Assembly (NCBI GenBank): GCA_017433415.1 | Contig: JAFRHI010000009.1 | Coordinates: forward strand, 1 to 64,000 | Reading direction: 5' to 3' | DNA: 64,000 nt | Source of the DNA: Bacilli bacterium | GTDB taxonomy: Bacteria; Bacillota_I; Bacilli_A; RF39; UBA660 | Program-made: the position numbers and the translations under genes | In this document: one piece after another, positions 15,345 to 23,581 of the stretch | How the letters are laid out: each line of letters opens with the position of its first letter | How positions within the stretch are numbered: position 1 is the first letter of the stretch | Notes under the pieces: generated by a model | Told to the model about the DNA's origin: nothing | What the model saw: the letters and a program-made list of their open reading frames with translations, nothing else | The model's database searches: none

Positions 15345-15602
15345 TTGAATAAAATTGGCAATATAATAAAACAAGAAAGATTAAAAAATAATTTAACATT
15401 AGAATCACTATCTAATATTTCTAATATATCTATATCTACTCTTAGTAAAATAGAAAATGATAAGATAAGAAATGTTAGTAGTGTTTTTTTATATAGGTTA
15501 AGTAAAATTTTAAATATAGATTATAATTACTTAACTAGACAAAGGTGGGATATTCTTCCTACCTTTTTATATGAAAGGAATCACAGATTTGCAAGTAAAT
15601 AA
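15345..15602 (+). CDS. XRE-family helix-turn-helix regulator
   Basis: 85 aa. AAAGGAGG sets the start at TTG 15345 (NKIGNIIKQERLKNN follows). IKQERLKNNLTLESLSNISNISISTLSKIEN is a textbook Cro/C1-type helix-turn-helix: recognition helix ISISTLSKIEN, then VSSVFLYRLSKILNIDY. It is probably a repressor of ICE genes. The inverted repeats at 11582-11619 are a possible target. Its 3' end carries the terminator stem at 15541-15570 and overlaps the next gene start. Confidence 0.78.
   Translation: MNKIGNIIKQERLKNNLTLESLSNISNISISTLSKIENDKIRNVSSVFLYRLSKILNIDYNYLTRQRWDILPTFLYERNHRFASK
15541..15570 (+). terminator. Terminator or attenuator inside the 3' end of the regulator gene
   Basis: AAAGGTGGGA (15541-15550) pairs with 15557-15566 with one G-T pair, followed by a T-rich run. 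It lies within the coding end of the XRE gene, so it could reduce transcription into the methyltransferase gene downstream. Confidence 0.5.
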
Positions 15603-16308
15603 ATTATATAACGAAGATTGTCTTGTAGGTCTTAAAAAAATACCAGATAATTCAGTAGATTTAGTTATTATAGATCCACCTTATGATATTTGTACTAAAG
15701 GTGGTAAAAAAGGATCTGGAAGATTATGTTATGACTTAACTAAATTAGAAAATGAATTAAAAGAAAATAATTTAGTTAATGGATATGATTTATCTATACT
15801 AGATGAGCTTATTAGAGTTATGAAAGAAATTAATATCTATATCTGGTGTAATGGCAGACAGATACCTACATACTTAAAATATTTCGTTGATAAACTTGGT
15901 TGCAAATTAGAAATTATTATATGGGGTAAAACGAATCCTATGCCCTTATATAGTAATAAGTATTTAGGTGATAAAGAATATTGTTTATATTTTAGAAAAG
16001 GTGGTTATTGTAAACCTAACTCTTATGAAGATGCTAAAACAATTTATTTATCTACTTTAAATGTAAAAGATAAGCAAATGTATGGTCATCCAACTATAAA
16101 GCCACTTCCTTTAATTAGAAAATTAATAAGGAATAGTTCTAAAGAAAATGAAATAGTATTAGATTGCTTTATGGGTAGTGGTACAACTGCAGTTGCTAGT
16201 CTTTTAGAAAATAGAAAATATATAGGATTTGAAATTAATAAAAAATATTATGATGTTGCTTTAAAAAGAATATCAGAAGTCAATAAGGAGGATGATATAA
16301 ATGGCTAA
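15589..16308 (+). CDS. DNA methyltransferase, IV-before-I motif order (orphan)
   Basis: About 239 aa from TTG 15589, preceded by AAAGGA; ATG 15571 has no ribosome site. Catalytic motif IV (IIDPPYD) is near residue 29 and the AdoMet-binding motif I (DCFMGSGTTAVAS) is near residue 195. This order is that of beta-class amino-methyltransferases that make N6-methyladenine or N4-methylcytosine. GHPTIKPLPLIRKLI before motif I is also typical. No restriction endonuclease gene is near, so it is an orphan enzyme, possibly protecting the ICE in new hosts or marking DNA for regulation. Confidence 0.85.
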   Translation: MQVNKLYNEDCLVGLKKIPDNSVDLVIIDPPYDICTKGGKKGSGRLCYDLTKLENELKENNLVNGYDLSILDELIRVMKEINIYIWCNGRQIPTYLKYFVDKLGCKLEIIIWGKTNPMPLYSNKYLGDKEYCLYFRKGGYCKPNSYEDAKTIYLSTLNVKDKQMYGHPTIKPLPLIRKLIRNSSKENEIVLDCFMGSGTTAVASLLENRKYIGFEINKKYYDVALKRISEVNKEDDING

Positions 16309-16756
16309 TAAATATGATGAAGTCAAAGAAAAACATCAAAAAATAGTTAATGAATTTCCAATGAAATTTGCTTTCTCTGATGAACAATTTAATCAAGGCA
16401 TGAAAGAATTGGGATTAGATCCTAAAGATACTGATAAAGTTGTTTCTATTGGTGGAGGTGGTTTTATCAGAAAATCTGATGCTAAAAAGTTTGGTGATAT
16501 GTGGGATTCACTTAGAAAAGAACATAATGATTTAATAAATGCAGATAAAACTGGTGAGGGTTATATTAAAGATATGTTTGTAAGTGAACTTGAAAATCAC
16601 GAGTATGGTTATACTTATGAATTAGATGATACTTTAGATGCTTTAGAATTAACTAGAGAACAAATTGCTAATAGTCCTACTCTAAAACATGGATTAGAAC
16701 TTGCTAGAAAAGAAGTTTTACATAAAGAAAATGAGGTTGATTTAGATTATGAATAA
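16301..16756 (+). CDS. Hypothetical ICE protein
   Basis: 151 aa, ATG 16301 behind AAGGAGG and overlapping the methyltransferase stop by 8 bases. The segment KVVSIGGGGFIRKSDAKKFGDMW and the C-terminal ELDDTLDALELTREQIANSPTLKHGLELA read as a helical, soluble protein. Similar small proteins occur between methyltransferase and coupling-protein genes in Gram-positive ICEs. No catalytic motif is visible. Function unknown. Confidence 0.5.
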   Translation: MANKYDEVKEKHQKIVNEFPMKFAFSDEQFNQGMKELGLDPKDTDKVVSIGGGGFIRKSDAKKFGDMWDSLRKEHNDLINADKTGEGYIKDMFVSELENHEYGYTYELDDTLDALELTREQIANSPTLKHGLELARKEVLHKENEVDLDYE

Positions 16757-16973
16757 TATTGATGAAATAGATGAGAAATTTGATGATTTACAAACAATTC
16801 TACATTCATCTAAAGAATTTAGTTTTGAAGATGGTACTATCTTAAAATTAAGGCAGTATTATGGTAATAAAGAAGTTTATTTAGATTTATCTAAATTAGA
16901 TATAGATATGTTTGAAAAACTTTATTATGATCCAGAAAAAGAATTAGATTCTGAGGAGGACTATGATTTATAG
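16749..16973 (+). CDS. Small acidic hypothetical protein
   Basis: 74 aa, overlapping the previous gene by 8 bases (ATGAATAA arrangement) and followed 24 bases later by the coupling-protein gene. Strongly acidic (many Asp and Glu). FEDGTILKLRQYYGNKEVYLDLSKLDIDMFEKLYYDP has a beta-then-helix look. No recognised family; it is probably co-translated with its neighbours. Confidence 0.45.
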   Translation: MNNIDEIDEKFDDLQTILHSSKEFSFEDGTILKLRQYYGNKEVYLDLSKLDIDMFEKLYYDPEKELDSEEDYDL

Positions 16974-16997
16974 CAATAGATTAACGAGGGATAGATT

Positions 16998-19040
16998 ATG
17001 AATTTATCCCTTTTAATTTTATTGCTTGTTATTTTTATTTTCATTATAGGTTTTATGTATATAGAGCCTATTATATCTAAACATAAAATAAAAAATAATA
17101 ATGAATATGGATCTGCAAGGTTTTCTACTGAAGCAGAAATAAATAAGTATTTTACTAAAGAAAAAATTTCAAATATTAATGAAGTTGGTTTTCCAGTATA
17201 TTATGATAAAAATGTATCTCATGTATGGTTTGATAAAGAAACACCACACTATGTTTATTTAGGATCAAGTGGATCTGGTAAAAGTGTTACTTGTGTTATT
17301 AATATGGTAACTTTTATAGCAAATGCTAAAAAATCAAGAAGTGTCTTTGTAACTGATCCTAAAGGTGAAATATACCAAACAACTTCTAAAATGTTACATG
17401 ATAAAGGATATAAAGTTTTAACAATAGATTTTAGACATCCAGAATTATCTAATCATATAAATATATTAGAGCCTATCATTCGTGAATATGAAAACTATAT
17501 TAAATATGAAAAATTGGCTAATGAAACAAACGAAGAAAATTTAAAACTAGAATATCAAAATAAATCTATATCTAGTTATGCAGAAACAAATAGATTAATT
17601 ACATCTCTAGCATCTATGATTACTTATGATAAAACACAAGGTAAAGATCCTTTTTGGAATAATAGTGCTAAAAACTTATTAGAGGGTTTAATTGGATTCT
17701 TTTTAGAAGAATATAAAGATAATAAAATTAAAAGAGAACAAATTACTATGACTTCTATTCGTAAGTTTCAAAACTCTACTATGGAAGATAAAAACTCTAA
17801 AAAGTTTAAATTTTATATAGAACAAAAACCTTATGGATCTAAGTCTAAAGATAGTTTAATACCTATACTTTCATCTAGTGAAAATACATATAAATCTATT
17901 ACTAGTGTTTTCTCAGAAAAAATGGCAATATTTGATGATGTCAATGTTGCTAATGTTACTAGTAAATCAGATTTTGATTTTGATATTTTAGGTAAAGAAA
18001 AATCAGCTATCTTTTGTATCATTCCAGATGAAGATAAAATTTATTATTCTTTAGTTACTATTATATTAGGTTTACTTTATAAAGAATTAGTAAAACTTGC
18101 TAACTCTACTGATAGTAAAAAAGTTCCAGTAGAAATTGATTGGATTTGTGATGAATTTAGTAATTGCCCACCATTAATTGAGCCAAGCATAGAGTCCATA
18201 ATTAGTGTGGCTAGATCCAGAGGACTTCGTTATCACTTATTTATACAAAGTTTAAGTCAATTAGATAATGTATATGGTAAGGAAGTAGCACAAATAATAC
18301 TTGATAACTCTGGACTTGCTTATCTAAAAACTAATACAATGGATACTGCAGAGGCTATCAGTAAAAGACTTGGTAAGAAAACTATTGAAGCAAATTCTAT
18401 AAGTCAATCTGTTAGTTTGATGAATTACAATGGCAATAAATCTACTTCATTAATTGCTCGTGATTTATTAACACCAGATGAAGTTAAGAATCTGCATTAT
18501 AAAACAATTATATTTCCAAATATAGGTTATCCAATATTTAGGGACACTGTCATCTATAAAAAATTGTCTTGCTATTCTAAAGGTGAATTACCTAGAAAAA
18601 TTACACCTTTAAAAGATTTAAGCAATACTTATTTTGTAGTTGAAAATATAGAATCTAAATATGATAGATTAACTAGAAATAGAATTAATAAGAGTATATA
18701 TAAAGAAGAAATATCTGCTTATGATAAATTTAAAGAAGAAGAAATTGCAAAATTAAATAACATCGTTGAAGTTATTCAAAATTTACTAAAAGATAAAATT
18801 AGTTTATTTGAATATAAAGAAAATAATAATCGTACTTTTGCTAGTTTTGAATTAAAAGAAAAATTAACTACAAAAGAATTAACTTTTATAAAAGGTAAAG
18901 TAAATAAAGAAGTATTTCATATTGAAATAGACAATGGAAATAATACTAAATCTACAATAGAAATTCATTTAAAGAATCCACTTGAAAAAGATAATACTCT
19001 ACAAAAAGAGCTAATAAATTCAAGTGGTAATAATGAATAA
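16998..19040 (+). CDS. VirD4/TraG-type coupling protein
   Basis: 680 aa. An N-terminal membrane helix (residues 1-22) is followed by GSARFSTEAEI, the usual pre-Walker segment, then Walker A GSSGSGKS near residues 88-96 and FVTDPKGEIYQTTS. Walker B lies in DWICDEFSNCP, followed by SVARSRGLRYHLFIQSLSQL. These are hallmarks of the coupling ATPase that brings the relaxase-bound DNA to the mating channel. The last 130 residues are a variable acidic and lysine-rich tail. Confidence 0.93.
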   Translation: MNLSLLILLLVIFIFIIGFMYIEPIISKHKIKNNNEYGSARFSTEAEINKYFTKEKISNINEVGFPVYYDKNVSHVWFDKETPHYVYLGSSGSGKSVTCVINMVTFIANAKKSRSVFVTDPKGEIYQTTSKMLHDKGYKVLTIDFRHPELSNHINILEPIIREYENYIKYEKLANETNEENLKLEYQNKSISSYAETNRLITSLASMITYDKTQGKDPFWNNSAKNLLEGLIGFFLEEYKDNKIKREQITMTSIRKFQNSTMEDKNSKKFKFYIEQKPYGSKSKDSLIPILSSSENTYKSITSVFSEKMAIFDDVNVANVTSKSDFDFDILGKEKSAIFCIIPDEDKIYYSLVTIILGLLYKELVKLANSTDSKKVPVEIDWICDEFSNCPPLIEPSIESIISVARSRGLRYHLFIQSLSQLDNVYGKEVAQIILDNSGLAYLKTNTMDTAEAISKRLGKKTIEANSISQSVSLMNYNGNKSTSLIARDLLTPDEVKNLHYKTIIFPNIGYPIFRDTVIYKKLSCYSKGELPRKITPLKDLSNTYFVVENIESKYDRLTRNRINKSIYKEEISAYDKFKEEEIAKLNNIVEVIQNLLKDKISLFEYKENNNRTFASFELKEKLTTKELTFIKGKVNKEVFHIEIDNGNNTKSTIEIHLKNPLEKDNTLQKELINSSGNNE

Positions 19041-19080
19041 CTTAATTAACTAGTTCATATTTTTAACTGGAGGCTATTCC

Positions 19081-19326
19081 ATGTTAGAAAATGATATAGA
19101 AGTTAGATTTAGTACAAAACATTTACCTTTTGAATATAAATTACTTGAATATAGATTAATTATTAATAAAGAGTTATACGATGAAAAAGTAATTGATCTT
19201 AGAACATATAATGAAATGGAAAATTCTATTATATCTAGATTAAAAAAAATTAGAAATGAATATTCCCAAAGTACTGAGGATGATTTGACAATGTTAAACA
19301 AGAGAGGTAACATGCAATCATCCTAG
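19081..19326 (+). CDS. Small hypothetical protein before the recombinase
   Basis: 81 aa, ATG 19081 behind TGGAGG. It reads FSTKHLPFEYKLLEYRLIINKELYDEKVIDLRTYNEMENSIISRL, helical with a short charged C-terminus. Small genes directly upstream of large serine recombinases in Gram-positive ICEs are often conserved with the recombinase and may act as directionality factors, but no motif here proves that. A stop 41 bases before the recombinase start suggests one transcript. Confidence 0.48.
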   Translation: MLENDIEVRFSTKHLPFEYKLLEYRLIINKELYDEKVIDLRTYNEMENSIISRLKKIRNEYSQSTEDDLTMLNKRGNMQSS

Positions 19327-19367
19327 TTATCTTGGGTTTCAAGAACACATGAAAGGAAGTGTTATAT

Positions 19368-21140
19368 ATGGATATAAAAAAAGCAAGAGAAGATTTAAGA
19401 AAAGGAAAAACAATTTATGATATGCAATTAAAAGTTGCTTATTATGGTCGTGTTTCTACTGATAAAGACGATCAGTTAAATTCTTTGGAAAATCAACAAA
19501 ATTATTTTGAAGATATGATTAGAGAAAATAAAAATTGGATTTTTACTCGTGGCTATATTGATGAAGGTATTAGTGGTACTGCAGTTAAAAATCGTGATTC
19601 TTTCTTAAAAATGATAGAAGATGCTACTTTAGGAAAAATAGATTTAATATTAACTAAAGAAATTTCAAGATTTTCTAGAAACACAGTTGATAGTATAAAA
19701 TATACTGAATATCTATTAAAACAAGGTGTAATTGTTTACTTCCTTTCTGATAATTTAAATACTATTCAAGAAGATGCAGAATTTAGACTTACTATTATGT
19801 CTAGTATGGCACAAGATGAAGTTCGTAAATTATCTGAAAGAGTTAAATTTGGTATTAATAGAATGATTAAAGATAGAAAATTAATAGGTGGTAATTTAAC
19901 TGGTTACTATAAAAAAGATGGAAGATATGAAATAAACCCAAATGAAGCACCAATGATTAAATACTTATTTACTACTTATGCTAGTGGTAGTATAGGATTA
20001 AAAAAGATTGGTGAAGAACTAGCAGAAATGGGATATGTTAATTCTAAGGGAAAACCTTATTGTCAAACTACTTTAGCAAAGATGTTATCTAACCCTAGAT
20101 ATAAAGGTTATTATACTGCTAAACTTAGTGAAGTTGAGGATTATAAAACTCATAAGAAAAAGAAATTACCTAAGGAAGATAATATTATAGAAAAAGATGA
20201 TAGAATTCCACCAATAGTATCAGAAGAATTATGGGATAAGGCTAATTTATTACATGAAAAAAGAAAAAAATTACCATCAAGGCATGTTCTTAATTCTGAA
20301 GAACATATTAAAAAATATAAATATTCTGCAAAACTTTTTTGTAAAGATTGTAATAGTATCTTTATTCGTAGTGGTGGATCAAATCGTGCATTAAATCCAA
20401 CATGGGCTTGTAGAACTTATAAAGTTGATGGTGTATCTAAATGTGAATCCCCAATAATTAAAGAAAGTTACTTAGATAAAATTTTTGTAGATGTCTTTAC
20501 TGATTTTATTAAACATAAAAAAGATTATTTAGGACAAGTCTTATCAGAATATAAAAACATAGTAAAAAACTTTACTACTGATATTGATACAGAAGATATT
20601 AATAGAAAAATAGATCAAATTGAAAAACAAAAAGATAAATTATTAGATTTAAGTTTAAAAGGAATAATTGATGATTTTGAATTTAAGAAAAGAAATGATA
20701 AATTTAATCAAGAACTTTTTGCTTTACAAAAACAAATTGATAATTCACAAAACCAAAATTTAGAGGAAGATAGATTAAGAACTAAATTAAAAGAAATAGA
20801 AAACTGCTTAACTACTAAATTAGACATAAAAGAAAACTTACCATTTTTAGTAAATCTATTAGTAGATAAAGTTATTGTAGAAAAAGTAAATAATGATAGA
20901 AAACATGTTAGATTATATATTTATTTTGATTTTAATGCACCAGACATTGATATAGATTTAGACATGAACGACAAAATCGAACTTAAAGATAGGACTTTAA
21001 AAACTATGGCTTGTCGTAGAGATTCTTCTGTCCTAAAGTGTTCGTGTATTGATACAAAGCAATCCAGGGTTTGTAAGACTGGGTCAATTATTGGGGAAAG
21101 AGAGGCTTTTTTCTTATATTGGGAGATTCGGTTTTGGTGA
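19368..21140 (+). CDS. Large serine recombinase (ICE integrase) with a host-encoded tail
   Basis: About 590 aa. AAGGAAG sets the start at ATG 19368. The catalytic serine is S30 in YYGRVSTDK. GYIDEGISGT and LTKEISRFSRN (active-site arginines) follow; the recombinase domain lies at about 160-290, a zinc-ribbon (CKDCNSIF, later C-x-C) at about 320-360, and a coiled-coil region at about 400-460. It integrates and excises the element at one site. The last 28 or so codons (from about 21055) lie in host PBP sequence read in another frame, so the C-terminus (ending FFLYWEIRFW) is a junction product. Confidence 0.93.
   Translation: MDIKKAREDLRKGKTIYDMQLKVAYYGRVSTDKDDQLNSLENQQNYFEDMIRENKNWIFTRGYIDEGISGTAVKNRDSFLKMIEDATLGKIDLILTKEISRFSRNTVDSIKYTEYLLKQGVIVYFLSDNLNTIQEDAEFRLTIMSSMAQDEVRKLSERVKFGINRMIKDRKLIGGNLTGYYKKDGRYEINPNEAPMIKYLFTTYASGSIGLKKIGEELAEMGYVNSKGKPYCQTTLAKMLSNPRYKGYYTAKLSEVEDYKTHKKKKLPKEDNIIEKDDRIPPIVSEELWDKANLLHEKRKKLPSRHVLNSEEHIKKYKYSAKLFCKDCNSIFIRSGGSNRALNPTWACRTYKVDGVSKCESPIIKESYLDKIFVDVFTDFIKHKKDYLGQVLSEYKNIVKNFTTDIDTEDINRKIDQIEKQKDKLLDLSLKGIIDDFEFKKRNDKFNQELFALQKQIDNSQNQNLEEDRLRTKLKEIENCLTTKLDIKENLPFLVNLLVDKVIVEKVNNDRKHVRLYIYFDFNAPDIDIDLDMNDKIELKDRTLKTMACRRDSSVLKCSCIDTKQSRVCKTGSIIGEREAFFLYWEIRFW
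21041..21066 (+). other. Right ICE-chromosome junction (attR region)
   Basis: Recombinase sequence with ICE-like composition gives way to a PBP reading frame. In the PBP frame, a stop (21034-21036) precedes AGTGTTCGTGTATTGATACA, then AGC AAT CCA GGG TTT GTA (S-N-P-G-F-V) matches the region after the SxN transpeptidase motif. The residue two before Asn is Gln rather than the expected Ser, so the crossover should fall at or just after 21055-21057. The exact core needs the left junction, which is outside the window. Confidence 0.6.
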
Positions 21141-21918
21141 AAAGAGTGGTGTTGATTTAAATGGTGAAGGTAAGGGTATTTTGTTTCCCTTGGATAGGGT
21201 TGGTAATGTAGAACTTGCAACTAGTGCATTTGGTCAAGGTATAAGTGTGACTCCTATACAGCAAGTAATGGCAGTATCAGCTGCTGTGAATGGTGGTTAT
21301 TTGTATAAACCCTATATTGTTAAAAATATTAGCGATAATACAAATACGGTTGTTAAGGAATATAATAAAGTTTTAAGAAGGAAGGTAATTAGTTCTAAAA
21401 CATCTGCTATTATGCGCTATGCATTAGAGAGTGTAGTTGCTAAAGGAGGAGGAAAAAGTGCATATATTGATGGCTATAGAATAGGGGGAAAAACAGGAAC
21501 AGCTCAAAAACAAGAAAATGGCCATTATTTAGTTAATAATTATATAATGTCTTTTATGGCAGTAGTTCCTGCCAATGACCCGGAAGCAGTTTTATATTTG
21601 GCCATAGATAATCCTAAGCATACGGCAATGCTTTCTAGTTATACGACTACGCCTATCGCAAGAAGAATTCTTTTAGATATTATTAATGCTTTGAAAATAG
21701 AAAAGCAAGATAATGCTTTAGAAAAAGATTTGGAATGGAATGATAAAGTTACGTACACAGTTCCTAATGTAATTGGGAAAAATATTAATGATGCCAAAAA
21801 AGAGCTATGTAATTTTGAAATCGTAATAGAAGGTACTGGTGATATTGTTTTTGAACAATCCCCTAGAGCTTTACAAAGAATTGAGGATGGTAGTAAAGTG
21901 CGTATTTTCGTTAAATAG
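21058..21918 (+). pseudogene. C-terminal part of a class B penicillin-binding protein, split by the ICE
   Basis: The fragment begins in the transpeptidase domain (SNPGFVRLGQLLGKERLF) and contains ATSAFGQGISVTPIQ, the KTG box in GGKTGTAQK (about 150 residues in), and a single PASTA domain at the end (VTYTVPNVIGKNINDAKKEL). The SxxK active serine and most of the SxN motif are missing. They should lie left of the ICE. A TTG at 21049 could be read as a start but has no ribosome site. One PASTA domain and the location before mraY fit SpoVD/PbpB-type proteins. As it stands the gene cannot make an active enzyme without ICE excision. Confidence 0.85.
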
Positions 21919-21966
21919 AGTGTAATTTATATGAAAAGTGTGGTAGAATTGTTTTGGTGATACTGT

Positions 21967-23502
21967 ATGAATGAAACAATAGGAGCTAGGGGTGGCAAAA
22001 ACGATCGCCGAAGAGTGCTTAGAATTAAGAAAAAACAACAAAAGAAACTGCAGGAAATAGCTCATGAAGAAGAAATAAAGCAATTAGAAAAAGAAGTTAA
22101 AAAAAAGCAGGTATATACTTTAATTAAGACTTTACCTATTGTAATTTTAGGTGGTACAATTAAATCTTTTTTAGACGCTGGAGAGCAAAAAAAAGAAGTC
22201 AATCATGATTTAGAAGTAAGTGAATATGAAGAAGGTGTTACACCGAAGAAAGATACTTCCACAAGAGTTATTACTACACCAGAGGGTAATAAAGTTAGAG
22301 TAAAGATTTCTACTGCAAAGAAGAGTATTTTTGATGTTGTTCCTGATATAGGTAGGCAAGAAGAGTCTAGTGTTAGGGAACAGTTAGAAGATAAGCAAAT
22401 TGATATGTTTGATACTATTCCTATTGATTATACTTTTCCTGTTGATATTAACACCCAAAAAAAAATACATAATTTGAAATCACGTAAATTAGTTGAAGAA
22501 TATGAAAAAGAACTTAAAAACATTAGATATGACTTGAGGCAACTAGTGTTTAAATATAACGTAATAGTTAAACAAGAAGAGAATGTAGTGTTAAGTGAAG
22601 ATGTTGAAGTCCTTATTGATAAACTTAGTGATGTAATAAAAAAAATAGAATCTTTGAAGGATAAGATTAAAATAAAAGATTTGGATAAATATGATGCTAG
22701 TTATATTTATATTTTAATTGAAGATTATTTGCAGGAGTTTAAATATGGAAAAACAGTTAGTGAATTAAAAGATTCACCTCTTTATATTTTGATTGCGGAA
22801 AAATTAAATGAATTAGATAAAGCCAAAGAAAAATTAAATAAAAAATTACAGGAAGATAAAGAAAAATATGAAGAGCGAGAAGAAAATTTTGATGAGTTAA
22901 AAGAAAAATATTATGATGTTGATAAAATTAATAAAGAACTTATAGATTTTCAAATAGAACAGGAAAAACTACTTGCAGAAATTAGAGAAAAAATTTCAAA
23001 TAGTATAGATATTAAAGAAAAAGTAGAAGTACAATTTAAGTCTATGAATAGGCAGAGTAAACGATTACTAGGGATAATGGCTTTACAGATGTTTATTCCT
23101 GGAGCTAGAACCGTTAAAGCGTTAACAACAGCTACAGCTTCATATTTATATTTTATGAGGAATGTTTTAAAACCGGAAACAACAACTAGGAAAATTAAAG
23201 TTATTACAGTTAAGGACTATAGTAAACAAATTGAGAGAAGTATTGAAGCAATAGATGATGCTACTAAATTGCTTGGTAAAACTAGCAAACAAGTTGATAA
23301 AATGATAGATGAGATAAAAGATAAATTTAAAGATTATATTGGTGTTATAAAAGAATGTGATGAGTTACTAGCTAATCTTTATAAGATTAAAGTAAATCTT
23401 AAAGAAAAAGAATATGAAATGGAATTAATAAAAGAAGAACAAAAGAAGGAATTAGAACGAAATGAAGCTAAAGTTCTACAAAGAGGAGAATATCCAATGT
23501 AA
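21967..23502 (+). CDS. Unknown coiled-coil, membrane-associated protein in the division cluster
   Basis: 511 aa, not recognised. The N-terminus is basic (RRRVLRIKKKQQKKL), followed by a hydrophobic stretch (YTLIKTLPIVILGGTIKSFL, about 47-66), a linker, and long charged coiled coils (about 165-360 and 405-500) separated by a second hydrophobic segment (LLGIMALQMFIPGARTVKAL, about 368-388). The fragment IDYTFPVDINTQKKIHNLKSRKLVEEYEKEL may bind a partner. It sits between the split PBP and mraY, so a role in envelope growth, division or spore-wall formation is plausible but unproven. Confidence 0.6.
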   Translation: MNETIGARGGKNDRRRVLRIKKKQQKKLQEIAHEEEIKQLEKEVKKKQVYTLIKTLPIVILGGTIKSFLDAGEQKKEVNHDLEVSEYEEGVTPKKDTSTRVITTPEGNKVRVKISTAKKSIFDVVPDIGRQEESSVREQLEDKQIDMFDTIPIDYTFPVDINTQKKIHNLKSRKLVEEYEKELKNIRYDLRQLVFKYNVIVKQEENVVLSEDVEVLIDKLSDVIKKIESLKDKIKIKDLDKYDASYIYILIEDYLQEFKYGKTVSELKDSPLYILIAEKLNELDKAKEKLNKKLQEDKEKYEEREENFDELKEKYYDVDKINKELIDFQIEQEKLLAEIREKISNSIDIKEKVEVQFKSMNRQSKRLLGIMALQMFIPGARTVKALTTATASYLYFMRNVLKPETTTRKIKVITVKDYSKQIERSIEAIDDATKLLGKTSKQVDKMIDEIKDKFKDYIGVIKECDELLANLYKIKVNLKEKEYEMELIKEEQKKELERNEAKVLQRGEYPM

Positions 23503-23525
23503 AGTTAGTGCTAATTTTTTATTAT

Positions 23526-23557
23526 TTGGAATATTAGTTAAATTATTATGATATAAT
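23526..23557 (+). promoter_or_regulatory. Extended -10 promoter before mraY
   Basis: TG at 23549-23550, one base, then TATAAT at 23552-23557, preceded by a weak TTGGAA (23526-23531) at a long 20-base spacing. The TATGATATAATGA string recurs before the gene at 32784. Confidence 0.5.
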
Positions 23558-23581
23558 GAATCAGAGGAATGGAGTGATAAA

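Noticed and set aside
1-21055. Element is a prophage
   Set aside because: There are no capsid, terminase or tail genes; VirB4, VirD4, relaxase and M23 genes define a conjugative element.
21049-21060. TTG at 21049 as a genuine start of a short PBP gene
   Set aside because: No ribosome site, a stop 12 bases upstream, and the protein would lack the active serine and most of the transpeptidase domain; better read as a truncated gene at an ICE junction.
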